A DNA stretch of 64,000 nt from Phalacrocorax aristotelis (lineage: Eukaryota > Chordata > Aves > Suliformes > Phalacrocoracidae): positions 77,940,830 to 78,004,829 of the forward strand of contig NC_134279.1 of assembly GCF_949628215.1 (NCBI RefSeq), in the 5' to 3' direction. Of this stretch, positions 23,118-31,545 are shown in pieces. The number at the start of each line of letters is the position of its first letter. Position 1 is the first letter of the stretch. Under the pieces are notes generated by a model, which saw nothing but the letters and a program-made list of their open reading frames with translations, ran no database searches and was not told the origin of the DNA. The position numbers and the translations under genes are program-made.

Positions 23118-24809
23118 ATGATGACCGACATCGTTAGTAACTGGAAGCTGGAGCAGTTTGTGCTCCAGAAGTGTCTCCCCCCTATTTGGTCCCCGGGGGC
23201 CTTCCAGGGCCCGGAGGCGTACCAGCAGCTATGCCAGCAGTGGGAGAGCTGGTCGGAGGAGACCAAAAAAGCCAAACCCACAAACAAGTGCAAGAAGCGG
23301 GCGGCTTTGCAGGGTTTGCTGATGGTGGGCAGGGAGTTGTCTAAGTTGCTGAAGGAGGCTCTTGAGAATGTGCAGGCGCTGGAGCAGGCGAAGAGTGAGC
23401 TCAAAATGCAGGTGGACAACCTGCGGGCAGAAGTGCAGGGTTTGTGCGGGGACTCTCTGCGGAACGCGGTGGAGATCACCCGGCTGGAGAGCAAACTGGG
23501 CTACGAGAAGCTGAAAACGGAGGAGCTGGAGAAGGAGGTCGGGAAGTGGATCGGGGAGACGCACGATGCCCAGAGCGCGGTGCGGGCCGTCCTGCAGGAC
23601 ATCCAGCGGGACCGGGGCACTGGCCCTGATCACAAGGTATGCCATGCCAAGATTCAGGAGTTGCAGGCAGAGCTGGGGGTGTCGCGGGGCATTGTGGCTG
23701 CCATCCAAGGGAAGAGGAGCCGGTTTGGGAATGGCGAAGGGGAGGACTCCCCGGACCCGCACCCCCCCCACTATGACTATGAGGATGATGTGTGGAGTGC
23801 CAATGGCCCCACCAGGCCGTCCCCCTATGCTCCTCTGCGGGAGGAGATCTGCCAGCTGCAGGGAGGGGAGGTGGAGGCTTCCAAAACTAAAAAGAATCCC
23901 CCTGATGAGCCGGCTGGCCATGTCCCACTCCAGGCCATAGACACCAACAGGGCTGTGCTGTGGTTTACCCCCGAGCAGCTCAAAACAGTGGGGAAGATGC
24001 TGGGGCCATTGACAAAGGAGACAGCAGTCAACTGGCTGTCCAGGGCCCAGCGGCTGCCCAGGTGCCAAAGCGGCAACTCGGTGAGTGACCTGATAGACGT
24101 GGTGAGAAAGTGCATGAAACCAGATGATTTCGCGGCACTGCCGGGGGACGTGCAGATGGGCAACGTCCAGGACATCGGGGATGTCCAGTTGGCCGTGCTT
24201 AAGGTGTTCTTCCCAGAGGTCAACCCCTTAGTGCTCTTCCACCAGGAGAAGCAAAACCCTGAGGAGCGGCCAGATGCCTATGTTAACCGTAAAAAGATGC
24301 TCTACCAGATGGCTGGGCTCCCCGGCTCAAAGGACTCCCCCCTCAATTTTGATAGGCCTGAATTCAAAGAGCCGCTGGTGGTAGGGCTGACCCCCCCTTT
24401 GCGGGTGATTGCCGGTGGGGACGCGGCTAGAAAGCCGCTGTCAGAGCTGGAGCAGATCCTGACCCAGAATTTTGAGCTGCAAAAGCAGGCGTTCCCGGGG
24501 TACATGCTGGGGGGAAAGAAAGGGAAAGCCACGTCCTTCCAAAATTCAGGGGTGAGAAAAATGCAAGGAGACAACCGCAAAGATTCTGATGGCAAGGGCG
24601 GTTCAGGGAAGGAGAACCAGCAAGGGCTGAGGTTTCAGAAATCCAACCCTTGGCGGGCTGAGCTGAGAAAGCGCTTGATAAAATATGAGAAGCAGGAGGA
24701 TATCGATGGCTTGCCGGATGCAGAGCTCTTCCAAAAACTGGCCCTGCACGAGGCCAAAAAGCACAGCAGCTCCAACCCGATTGACCCAGGGTCTAAGGCT
24801 CAGCAATAG
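23118..24809 (+). CDS. Endogenous retrovirus gag polyprotein
   Basis: An uninterrupted 563-codon ORF from ATG (a second ATG follows directly) to TAG. Gag normally forms the particle core under the plasma membrane. Visible features in order: an N-terminal Trp-rich segment; a long Leu/Glu/Lys-rich predicted coiled coil at about residues 65-150; a PPHY late-domain-type motif at 216-219; a capsid-like C-terminal half with a major-homology-region pattern, Q379-X3-E383-X4-Y388-X2-R391; a basic, Gly/Lys-rich C-terminus. No CCHC zinc knuckle is present, unlike most orthoretroviral Gag. The region is much more GC-rich than its surroundings. The stop is in frame with pol. The coiled-coil N-half recalls ENS-1/ERNI-type avian Gag products; that is a suggestion only. 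Confidence 0.85.
   Translation: MMTDIVSNWKLEQFVLQKCLPPIWSPGAFQGPEAYQQLCQQWESWSEETKKAKPTNKCKKRAALQGLLMVGRELSKLLKEALENVQALEQAKSELKMQVDNLRAEVQGLCGDSLRNAVEITRLESKLGYEKLKTEELEKEVGKWIGETHDAQSAVRAVLQDIQRDRGTGPDHKVCHAKIQELQAELGVSRGIVAAIQGKRSRFGNGEGEDSPDPHPPHYDYEDDVWSANGPTRPSPYAPLREEICQLQGGEVEASKTKKNPPDEPAGHVPLQAIDTNRAVLWFTPEQLKTVGKMLGPLTKETAVNWLSRAQRLPRCQSGNSVSDLIDVVRKCMKPDDFAALPGDVQMGNVQDIGDVQLAVLKVFFPEVNPLVLFHQEKQNPEERPDAYVNRKKMLYQMAGLPGSKDSPLNFDRPEFKEPLVVGLTPPLRVIAGGDAARKPLSELEQILTQNFELQKQAFPGYMLGGKKGKATSFQNSGVRKMQGDNRKDSDGKGGSGKENQQGLRFQKSNPWRAELRKRLIKYEKQEDIDGLPDAELFQKLALHEAKKHSSSNPIDPGSKAQQ
24807..24809 (+). other. In-frame amber codon between gag and pol (readthrough site)
   Basis: The codon context is CAA TAG GGC. 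The next eleven codons up to 24842 and the whole pol ORF are open in the same frame, so gag and pol are separated only by this UAG. Gammaretroviruses make Gag-Pol by suppressing a UAG at the same place, followed by G. A downstream pseudoknot was not established here. Confidence 0.75.
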
Positions 24810-27800
24810 GGCTGCCAGGCACCTGCATCGCCCCTTTTTTTGGCACCGATTAAGACCGATTCATGGGGGCGCCTGATAGTTGATATAACTATTGGAGGAG
24901 GGGTGCTTGGACAAGTGATGTTAATTGATACTGGTGCCTCTTATTCAATTTTGAATATGGCCCCTGACAAATCTGGCCTTTTCCAAACCTGTGAAATTAT
25001 TGAATTGACGGGGCCTAACAGCCAAAAATCATCAGTGCCATTCACAGGGCCTGTACCCTTTGAAATTGGGACTGCCAAAGGGTCTGAAAAATTTGGGAAA
25101 ATTGAAATGAAGGGAAAGCCGGGAATTTTAGCCATTTCTGCACTGACAAATATGGGGGTGGTGGTGGACCTGGCAAACCAAGCGCTGTTACACTGCCCCC
25201 AAAGTAATGTGCCTGTCATCCCGGCAAGCCACAGGGTGATGTCGGTGAAAGCCCCTGAGCGCCTCATCCACCCTGAGTGGGAGCCCCGAGTGAAACGGGT
25301 GACGGAGCAGTTCCCCCAGGTCTGGGCAAGGAGCAAGCTGGACTGTGGGCAGATTGATGCTGTCGTGGCAGTCAAAGGGCCAGATCCCCCGCCTCAGCCG
25401 CAGCCCCAGTACCCGGCTGAGGCTGAGGACGGCTTGTGGGACACAGTCAAAACCTTGTTGGAGCAGGGGGTGCTAGTGGAGCACCAGAGCACCAGCAATG
25501 CCCCAGTGTGGCCCCTGCGGAAAGCCGATGGGAAAACATGGAGGCTGACGGTCGACTTCAGCACCCTGAACTATGTCACCCCGCTGCGGACCTCCGCAGT
25601 GGTCAAGTACCCAGACATTATGGCAGCCATCTCCCGGGGGTCCGAATGGTTCTCGGTGCTCAGTCTGACCAGCCCGTCCTTTGCCATCCCCTTGCACCCC
25701 GAGGCCTGGCACAAGTTTGCTTTCACCCTTCGAGGACGGCAATTTGCCTTCACCAGAGTCCCCCCAGGCTTCCACAACACCCCCGCCATCTGCCACGCGC
25801 ATGTGGCGAGGATGTGGGAGAAGCTTGGCCACCGGGAGAATGTGCTGTCCTGTGCCGGTGACATCCTCATCCACACTCGGACGAAGGAGGAGAACCTGGT
25901 AGTGCTGGCAGAGGTGCTGGAGGCTGTCCAGAAGACGGGCTTCAGGGTCAGCCCTACGAAGGCCCAGCTGTGCTGGAAGGAGGTTTCCTACCTAGGGGTG
26001 TCCCTGGGGGAGGAAGGGCGCTCTCTGGAGAAGCAGAGGGTTGAGCTAATACAGAGGGTGTCGGCACCATCTGACACCACCACCCTGAGGTCCTTCCTGG
26101 CTCTCCTGAGGTTCTCCCGGGAGTTCGTTGAGGGCTACGCAGAGAAAGCTGCCCCCCTCTGCCACCTCCTGAAGAAGGACACCCCTTGGAAATGGGGGCC
26201 AGAGCAGGATGAGGCGGTGAAGACCTTAAAGGAGAGCGTGGCACAAGCCCCTGTGCTGGCACATCCCCGGGGAGACAGGCCCTACATACTGCAGCTGGCC
26301 ATCACGGGGAAGGGGCTGCAGGCCACCCTGGGCCAGCAGCATGATGCCCATCTCCTCCCTGTTGCTCATGCCTCACGCCTCCTGACGCCGGCTGAGCAGC
26401 AGTTCACTGACTATGAGAGGGAGGTTTTAGCCTTGACCTGGGCCCTGCAGCACTGGGAGTACTTGGTGGGGTCGGCACCAGTGCTGCTGAGGACCTCCCA
26501 TACCCCAGTGAGGTATGTCTTGTCAGGGAAGGGGGACAAGGGTCCCCTGTGCTGCCCCAGGATGGCCAACTGGGCATTGGCATTCACTGACAAGGAGGTC
26601 ACTGGGGACCCCTTGGCTGGTACCTATGGGGTGTTAATCAGTGGAGAGAAGGACGGGGAGGAGCCAGGGGGGTCCCTGGCTGGGCCCAAACTGCAGCGGG
26701 CGCCCCTGTTTGAGAGTAGCATCAGCCTGGCGGAGGCAAAGGAGAGAGGCTATGTTGTGTGGTTCGTAGATGGGTCCAACTACCAGGAGGATGGGGTGCC
26801 CTACACGGGCTATGCTGCTGTCAACCGGGGCACTGGGGAGGTGGTGAAGGGGAAGTGCCTGCCACACTCCATCCAGGCTGCCGAGCTGGTGGCCGTGACG
26901 GTCGCCCTGGAAAACACGCCGGCAGACCAGCCCCTGGCCATCTTTTCAGACTCGGGTTGGGCGGTGCGAGCGGCGCTGGAATGGCTGCCGCTCTGGAGGG
27001 AGAGGAACATGCAGTCTGCCGATGGCAAGCCTGTCACCTATGCCAAAAAGATGTTGTACCTTGCGAGGCTGGCGGAGCAAAGGGCTCACCCAGCCCAGAT
27101 CATTAAGGTGAAGGCCCACAAGAAGGGAACAGAGGAAGCCAAGTGGAACAAGGAGGCGGATGCCAAAGCCAAGCAAGGTGCAAAGGAAGGGCTGATGTGG
27201 AAGGCCAGCAATCCCTTGGTGAATGGCTCCGTGTCAGTGGCTCCCAGCAGACACTGGGAGGGCGTGGACCTGCTGGGCTTGCAGGCACAAGACCCCAGCA
27301 TCCGGGAGTTAGCGCAGGTCAGGGAGTACAAAGGGTGCAAGGTGTGGAAGGATGCCTCAGGGCTGGTCCTGGCTCGGAGGGAGGGGGCTGACTTCCCAGT
27401 CTGGGTGGTGCCTGAACTCGTCCGGACGGAGCTGGTGGCTCTGGCTCATGAGCAGGGGCATTTGGGGGCAGACAAGACCATGGTGAGGCTGCAGGGTGCT
27501 GGGTGGTGGCCTGAAATGAGAGAGGATGTGGAGAGGTATGTCAGCAACTGCCTGACATGTGCAGCCAACAATCCCGATGCCAAAACAGCCAAAGCCTTCC
27601 TGGGCCACCAGAGGATTTCTGGGCCATGGAGCAAGTTGCAGATAGAGTTTATTGGCCCTTTGCCCCAGACAGCGCAAGGGAACAGGTATTGCTTGGTGAT
27701 CAGTGATAACTTCACCAAGTGGGTGGAAGCGTTCCCGGCTCGAAACAACACGGCCAGCGCAACAGCAAAGATCCTGGTAGAGCACGTCTTCTCACGGTGG

Positions 27801-28472
27801 GGTGTCCCAAAGGAGATCGACTCGGACCACGGCCAACGCTTTGTCGGCGAAGTCATGAAAGGGGTGTGCCAAGCCCTGGGCATCAAGCAAAAGCTTCACA
27901 TCATGGGGCATTTTCAGAAGTCTGGCTCGGCAGAGAGGGCCAACCAACCACTGAAGACGGCACTGAGGAAGCTCGTGTACCAGCAAAGAAAAGACTGGGA
28001 TCAGAAGCTCCAACTGGTCCTGCTGGCATTACGGGGGGCTGTGGCATCTCACACGCCTTCTCCCCGAAAGCTGCCTCCTGCAAGAGGTCCGAAGCCACCA
28101 GGAGACTGGTGGCAAGGAGGGGAGCCGCCGGACGAACTGCAGCCCCGCGTCCTGACAGACAGGTGGGTCCAGGACATGCTGAGGACCGTGTCGGCTACAT
28201 ATCACCAGCTCGCCACAGTGCAGACCAACATCCCCAAGATGGATAAGCAGCTGGGAGTGCTGCTGCACCCCGTGGAGTGGAACACGGGGGACCTGGTAAT
28301 GTATCGGGGGGTTAGAGAGAAGAACCAAGTGCTGGGACCCCTATGGATGGGGCCTGTTAGGGTTGTGAACAAGGCCAGCCCCTCCATGTACCAGGTAGAA
28401 ATCAGAAAGGGGGCGAAAAGGCAGGAAAAATGGCTCCATTCTTCACAGTTAAAAGCATGGAAGGGAAATTAA
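24810..28472 (+). CDS. Endogenous retrovirus pro-pol polyprotein with substituted active sites
   Basis: Open from the codon after the gag amber stop to TAA. No ATG is needed, as expression would be by readthrough. Residues are numbered from the TTG at 24840. Domains: aspartic protease with DTGAS (Asp30); reverse transcriptase (about 180-450), where the first catalytic Asp position is Ser275 and the YXDD box reads CAGD (338-341), so only the last Asp remains; RNase H with all four acidic residues in place (Asp644, Glu682, Asp704, Asp774); integrase with an HHCC finger (His870, His874, Cys904, Cys907) and a catalytic triad in which the first Asp is Glu936 while Asp996 and Glu1032 keep the DX35E spacing; a C-terminal SH3-like tail. 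RT is predicted inactive and integrase probably so. Despite this there is no stop or frameshift in 3.6 kb. The RT and RNase H style is gammaretrovirus/ERV1-like. Confidence 0.88.
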   Translation, partial: GCQAPASPLFLAPIKTDSWGRLIVDITIGGGVLGQVMLIDTGASYSILNMAPDKSGLFQTCEIIELTGPNSQKSSVPFTGPVPFEIGTAKGSEKFGKIEMKGKPGILAISALTNMGVVVDLANQALLHCPQSNVPVIPASHRVMSVKAPERLIHPEWEPRVKRVTEQFPQVWARSKLDCGQIDAVVAVKGPDPPPQPQPQYPAEAEDGLWDTVKTLLEQGVLVEHQSTSNAPVWPLRKADGKTWRLTVDFSTLNYVTPLRTSAVVKYPDIMAAISRGSEWFSVLSLTSPSFAIPLHPEAWHKFAFTLRGRQFAFTRVPPGFHNTPAICHAHVARMWEKLGHRENVLSCAGDILIHTRTKEENLVVLAEVLEAVQKTGFRVSPTKAQLCWKEVSYLGVSLGEEGRSLEKQRVELIQRVSAPSDTTTLRSFLALLRFSREFVEGYAEKAAPLCHLLKKDTPWKWGPEQDEAVKTLKESVAQAPVLAHPRGDRPYILQLAITGKGLQATLGQQHDAHLLPVAHASRLLTPAEQQFTDYEREVLALTWALQHWEYLVGSAPVLLRTSHTPVRYVLSGKGDKGPLCCPRMANWALAFTDKEVTGDPLAGTYGVLISGEKDGEEPGGSLAGPKLQRAPLFESSISLAEAKERGYVVWFVDGSNYQEDGVPYTGYAAVNRGTGEVVKGKCLPHSIQAAELVAVTVALENTPADQPLAIFSDSGWAVRAALEWLPLWRERNMQSADGKPVTYAKKMLYLARLAEQRAHPAQIIKVKAHKKGTEEAKWNKEADAKAKQGAKEGLMWKASNPLVNGSVSVAPSRHWEGVDLLGLQAQDPSIRELAQVREYKGCKVWKDASGLVLARREGADFPVWVVPELVRTELVALAHEQGHLGADKTMVRLQGAGWWPEMREDVERYVSNCLTCAANNPDAKTAKAFLGHQRISGPWSKLQIEFIGPLPQTAQGNRYCLVISDNFTKWVEAFPARNNTASATAKILVEHVFSRWGVPKEIDSDHGQRFVGEVMKGVCQALGIKQKLHIMGHFQKSGSAERANQPLKTALRKLVYQQRKDWDQKLQLVLLALRGAVASHTPSPRKLPPARGPKPPGDWWQGGEPPDELQPRVLTDRWVQDMLRTVSATYHQLATVQTNIPKMDKQLGVLLHPVEWNTGDLVMYRGVREKNQVLGPLWMGPVRVVNKASPSMYQVEIRKGAKRQEKWLHSSQLKAWKGN

Positions 28473-28494
28473 CGGGGCTGGAGAGCCCGTCTTG

Positions 28495-28512
28495 CTTATG
28501 TTTTGCAGATAA
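28495..28512 (+). other. Candidate env splice acceptor
   Basis: A short pyrimidine-rich stretch, CTTATGTTTTGCAG, ends at 28509 directly before the env ATG (28519) and just after the pol stop. This is where a retroviral env acceptor is expected. Confidence 0.5.
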
Positions 28513-28518
28513 AGGAAA

Positions 28519-31143
28519 ATGGAAGGCGAGTGTGACCAGCGGGAAGGGCGAACTTCGTGGCATCACCAGCTCTGTTTGTGCTGCAGGGAAAATGCTTTCA
28601 AATTTCTGGTTGCAGGATTTGCTTTACTTTCTGGTATGTGCATAGTGCTGAGCACCCAACATGCCCAACCAACCCATCAGCATCTCAGACAAAAAGTGAG
28701 TCGTTCCCACTTAGAAAGGCACCCCGACACAGGGGCCACAGCCCAGCACAGGGTTAGGAGGTACACAAAAATTGGGACTGATTGGCCCTGGTCTCAAGCT
28801 CACATAAAATATACAGGAAGCATGGGGTTAAATTCTAACAAAGGCTTAAATTTGTCAACGGTGGTTATGCATGGGACAGAGGTGTACTTGGAAAATGAGT
28901 GGAGCTGGGATAGCACAAACAGACTTCCACAGCTTCTGGGGAAGGTGGGACAAGAAATAAAGGTAGGGTGCAGGGTAATTAATGGATCCACTCACCAGCG
29001 AGTAACTCAAATCTCTGTAATGGAAGAAAAAACTAAGAAGAACCAGAAAAAAACCTGTGCTGTGGAGGAATTAGACTGTTGGTGCAATTTTACTTTGGTC
29101 CAGCCAGTCTTTGTGGTCTGCCTCTGGGCACAAAACAGTGTAGGGCTGTCCTTTAAATTCAAGATTAGCACCATGACGCACTCCTTTGCTGCCATTAAGA
29201 TCTCAAGGTGCCATTTTTTGGCCTGGCATGCAGCTCAATTCGCTGAAGTTGGCAACCAAGTAAAATTGGAAATTAAATACTCCCAAGAAAGTGTAACTGA
29301 CCCAATGCAAATTGATGGCACCACCATGACTATCACTGCCCCTAACGGCCGCAAGTGGGTCGTGCCAGTGAACTGCCTCCGCGAGAGCAAAACCCTTAAT
29401 AGATTTGAATTAGGCACAGAGGCTGTGTGGTATAATCAGGATTATGGACATTGCCCACACCTGGTCATAAACCTCCAGGTGTGGTGTCAAGGAAACCTGA
29501 GTGTAGAAATGTCCCCTGAGCTTGGAGGAAAGTGGTGGATAGGAGGTCCTGAAGGATTTAAAAAAGAATTTACCATCATTGCTGTCCTGCGCCCCTTTGT
29601 TTCCAAAATAGGCCCTTATGTAGTAAAAAAAAATAACATCCAAGAGCTGTTGACTGGGCCTGTCCGGTCACTGAAGAAGGTGGTGTTGTCTCTGTCCACA
29701 GTTAATATTTCATCCATCAGACCGCACTGTACCCCCTTCCTATCCACCCTCAACACCGGCTGGCTGGCGTGGCTCCACAGCCGCTCCATCCAGGGGACCC
29801 GGGCCAGGAGAGACCTGCTGGCCACAGCGCTGGGAGGAGGAGGTGCCGGGCTGGGAGTCCTCAACAGCATGAATGTTGAGGTCTTGGCCAACAAGTTGGA
29901 GGCTGTCACCTCGGGCGTGCAGGGCCTCCTCAACCCCCTGAATTCATCCCTGGCCAGCCTTGGGATGGGGCAGTGGCTCGTGTCAGAGGTGTTGCCCACC
30001 TGGGAACAAATAAGCGAGAAAGACCACCAGGTGCTGTTGCGAGCACTGGGCATTGAACAAAATAACGTCTCTCTTGCTCTTAGTTGCATCCAGGCCCAGA
30101 TATGGGTGCAGAGTGTCGTTGCAGGTATCCTGAGAGACGGTGACAACGGCGTCCTCCCCACTGAGATCCGAAAGATTGTGTGGGACGCGGCCACAGAGAA
30201 GGAGCGGCAGCTCCAAGCCTGGTGGAGGCTCGTCAACTTCACCCACGACCAGGTCCTCAATGCAGTCATCGCCCATGTCCTGACTGTGGCGGAGGCCCAC
30301 ATTGAAAAGGTCTACCCCATCGTGGCCCTGGGGGTTAACACAAACGGGTCCGTGGTCTACCCCCTGGACCACCGCATGTGGGCGAGGGTGTCTGATGGGA
30401 AATGGCAATCAGTAGATTTGGAAGCCTGCATTTTGGAAAGGGGGCTGGGATTCATATGCGAAGATGATGCCCTTAAGGCGAGCGATGTTTGCTTTGACAC
30501 CAAAGAAGGGGTGTGTCATTTTGAGATCAATCCCCAGAGCAGTAATAAAACGGTGTTAGTGTACGTAGGGAAAGGCTGTGTGTGTTTTAGAACCACATGT
30601 AAATACGTGCAAATTAATGGAGCTTATAATCAGACCGTGTTTAACGACTCAAATATGTGCGCTTGCAACGTAGCTATTATTAGAGGCTGTGATTTTGTGT
30701 ATAAACCACCTGTATTTACTAGCCAGTTACTAATCAGAAACTATACCTTGTATCGTAGTATAACCCCAACCCCCATCGGTATGGATTTGTCACTTGTAAA
30801 AGAAATGTTAGAGCATGCAAAGTTACAGCAGCTGTTAGAAAATGCTAAGGCAGAAGCTAAAAAGATCCTAATAACTGTACATCATGATGGTAATGTTATA
30901 AAACAGGTAATGGAACGAATTAAGAGGGTGGGAGAACACCACTGGTGGGAAATTTTCTTTGGCTGGTCCCCCACGGCCACCGGCATCTTCAACATGCTGC
31001 TGCACCCCATTGTAGTTATATTGCTAATGCAAATCTGCATGTGCTTTGCCATGGTAGTGACTTGTTACTGGCTGAGGCAGGTGAAGCTCTGCATTGACAC
31101 CCAGATGAAAGGACTGGGGCTGGCCAAGCGCCTCCTACCATAG
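28519..31143 (+). CDS. Endogenous retrovirus envelope glycoprotein
   Basis: An uninterrupted 874-codon ORF from ATG to TAG. Env proteins bind a receptor (SU) and fuse membranes (TM). Visible: a hydrophobic signal segment at about 27-47; an SU of about 430 residues with several NXS/T sites; a furin-type RARR site at 428-431; a glycine- and alanine-rich fusion-peptide-like segment directly after it; a very long TM ectodomain (about 390 residues) with scattered cysteines; a membrane anchor at about 824-851; and a short tail ending LLP. A CX6CC motif is absent from TM, so this is not a standard gamma-type TM. The ORF does not overlap pol (46-bp gap). Full length with intact landmarks suggests that it could still be made; fusion ability cannot be judged from sequence. 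Confidence 0.86.
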   Translation: MEGECDQREGRTSWHHQLCLCCRENAFKFLVAGFALLSGMCIVLSTQHAQPTHQHLRQKVSRSHLERHPDTGATAQHRVRRYTKIGTDWPWSQAHIKYTGSMGLNSNKGLNLSTVVMHGTEVYLENEWSWDSTNRLPQLLGKVGQEIKVGCRVINGSTHQRVTQISVMEEKTKKNQKKTCAVEELDCWCNFTLVQPVFVVCLWAQNSVGLSFKFKISTMTHSFAAIKISRCHFLAWHAAQFAEVGNQVKLEIKYSQESVTDPMQIDGTTMTITAPNGRKWVVPVNCLRESKTLNRFELGTEAVWYNQDYGHCPHLVINLQVWCQGNLSVEMSPELGGKWWIGGPEGFKKEFTIIAVLRPFVSKIGPYVVKKNNIQELLTGPVRSLKKVVLSLSTVNISSIRPHCTPFLSTLNTGWLAWLHSRSIQGTRARRDLLATALGGGGAGLGVLNSMNVEVLANKLEAVTSGVQGLLNPLNSSLASLGMGQWLVSEVLPTWEQISEKDHQVLLRALGIEQNNVSLALSCIQAQIWVQSVVAGILRDGDNGVLPTEIRKIVWDAATEKERQLQAWWRLVNFTHDQVLNAVIAHVLTVAEAHIEKVYPIVALGVNTNGSVVYPLDHRMWARVSDGKWQSVDLEACILERGLGFICEDDALKASDVCFDTKEGVCHFEINPQSSNKTVLVYVGKGCVCFRTTCKYVQINGAYNQTVFNDSNMCACNVAIIRGCDFVYKPPVFTSQLLIRNYTLYRSITPTPIGMDLSLVKEMLEHAKLQQLLENAKAEAKKILITVHHDGNVIKQVMERIKRVGEHHWWEIFFGWSPTATGIFNMLLHPIVVILLMQICMCFAMVVTCYWLRQVKLCIDTQMKGLGLAKRLLP

Positions 31144-31299
31144 TCAAGGGCAAGACTGGGTTGGCCTCTGTGTTTGCCACCAAGAAGAACTTTTAGCTCC
31201 GCTGTTGGCTGCAACCCAGTAGGCGTTGAGCGGTGGGGACACACGCCATACCAGACCTTGATGCAAGGGATGGCCTCCTCTCTTATAAGAGGGCCATCC

Positions 31300-31312
31300 A
31301 GGAGGGGAGGGC
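31300..31312 (+). other. Candidate polypurine tract
   Basis: AGGAGGGGAGGG follows the env stop by about 160 bp, where the plus-strand primer normally sits, directly before the 3' LTR. No second purine run of this length is nearby. Confidence 0.5.
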
Positions 31313-31343
31313 AGGCCAAGCAGCCCAGCCTGTGGTTGGCATG

Positions 31344-31541
31344 AATCACAAAATGACTGAGGTTGGAAGGGACCTTCTGAGATGATCTAGTTCAACCCTG
31401 CTAGAGCGGGGTCACCTGCTCTAGCAGATGATTGCCCAGGACTGTATCCTGCTGGGTTTTGACTATCTCCACAGATGGAGACTCCACAACCTCTCTGGGC
31501 AAGCCTGTTCCAGTGTTTGATTAGCCTCATAGTAAAAAAGC
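31344..31541 (-). mobile_element. CR1 LINE 3' end inserted in the 3' LTR region
   Basis: The plus strand reads AATCACAAAATGACTGAGGT, then TTGGAAGGGACC, GATGATCTAGTTCAACCCTG, CCACAACCTCTCTGGGCAAG and CTGTTCCAGTG. This is the well-known CR1 3' region in reverse orientation. It separates the purine tract from the recognisable LTR block, so it inserted after the retrovirus or disrupts its LTR. Confidence 0.88.
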
Positions 31542-31545
31542 AAGA

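Noticed and set aside
23229-24068. Minus-strand 279-codon ORF opposite gag
   Set aside because: It is a shadow of the GC-rich gag frame with low-complexity Pro/Leu composition and no recognisable domain.
27719-28246. Plus-strand 175-codon ORF within the integrase region
   Set aside because: An alternative frame of pol without a start context or domain.
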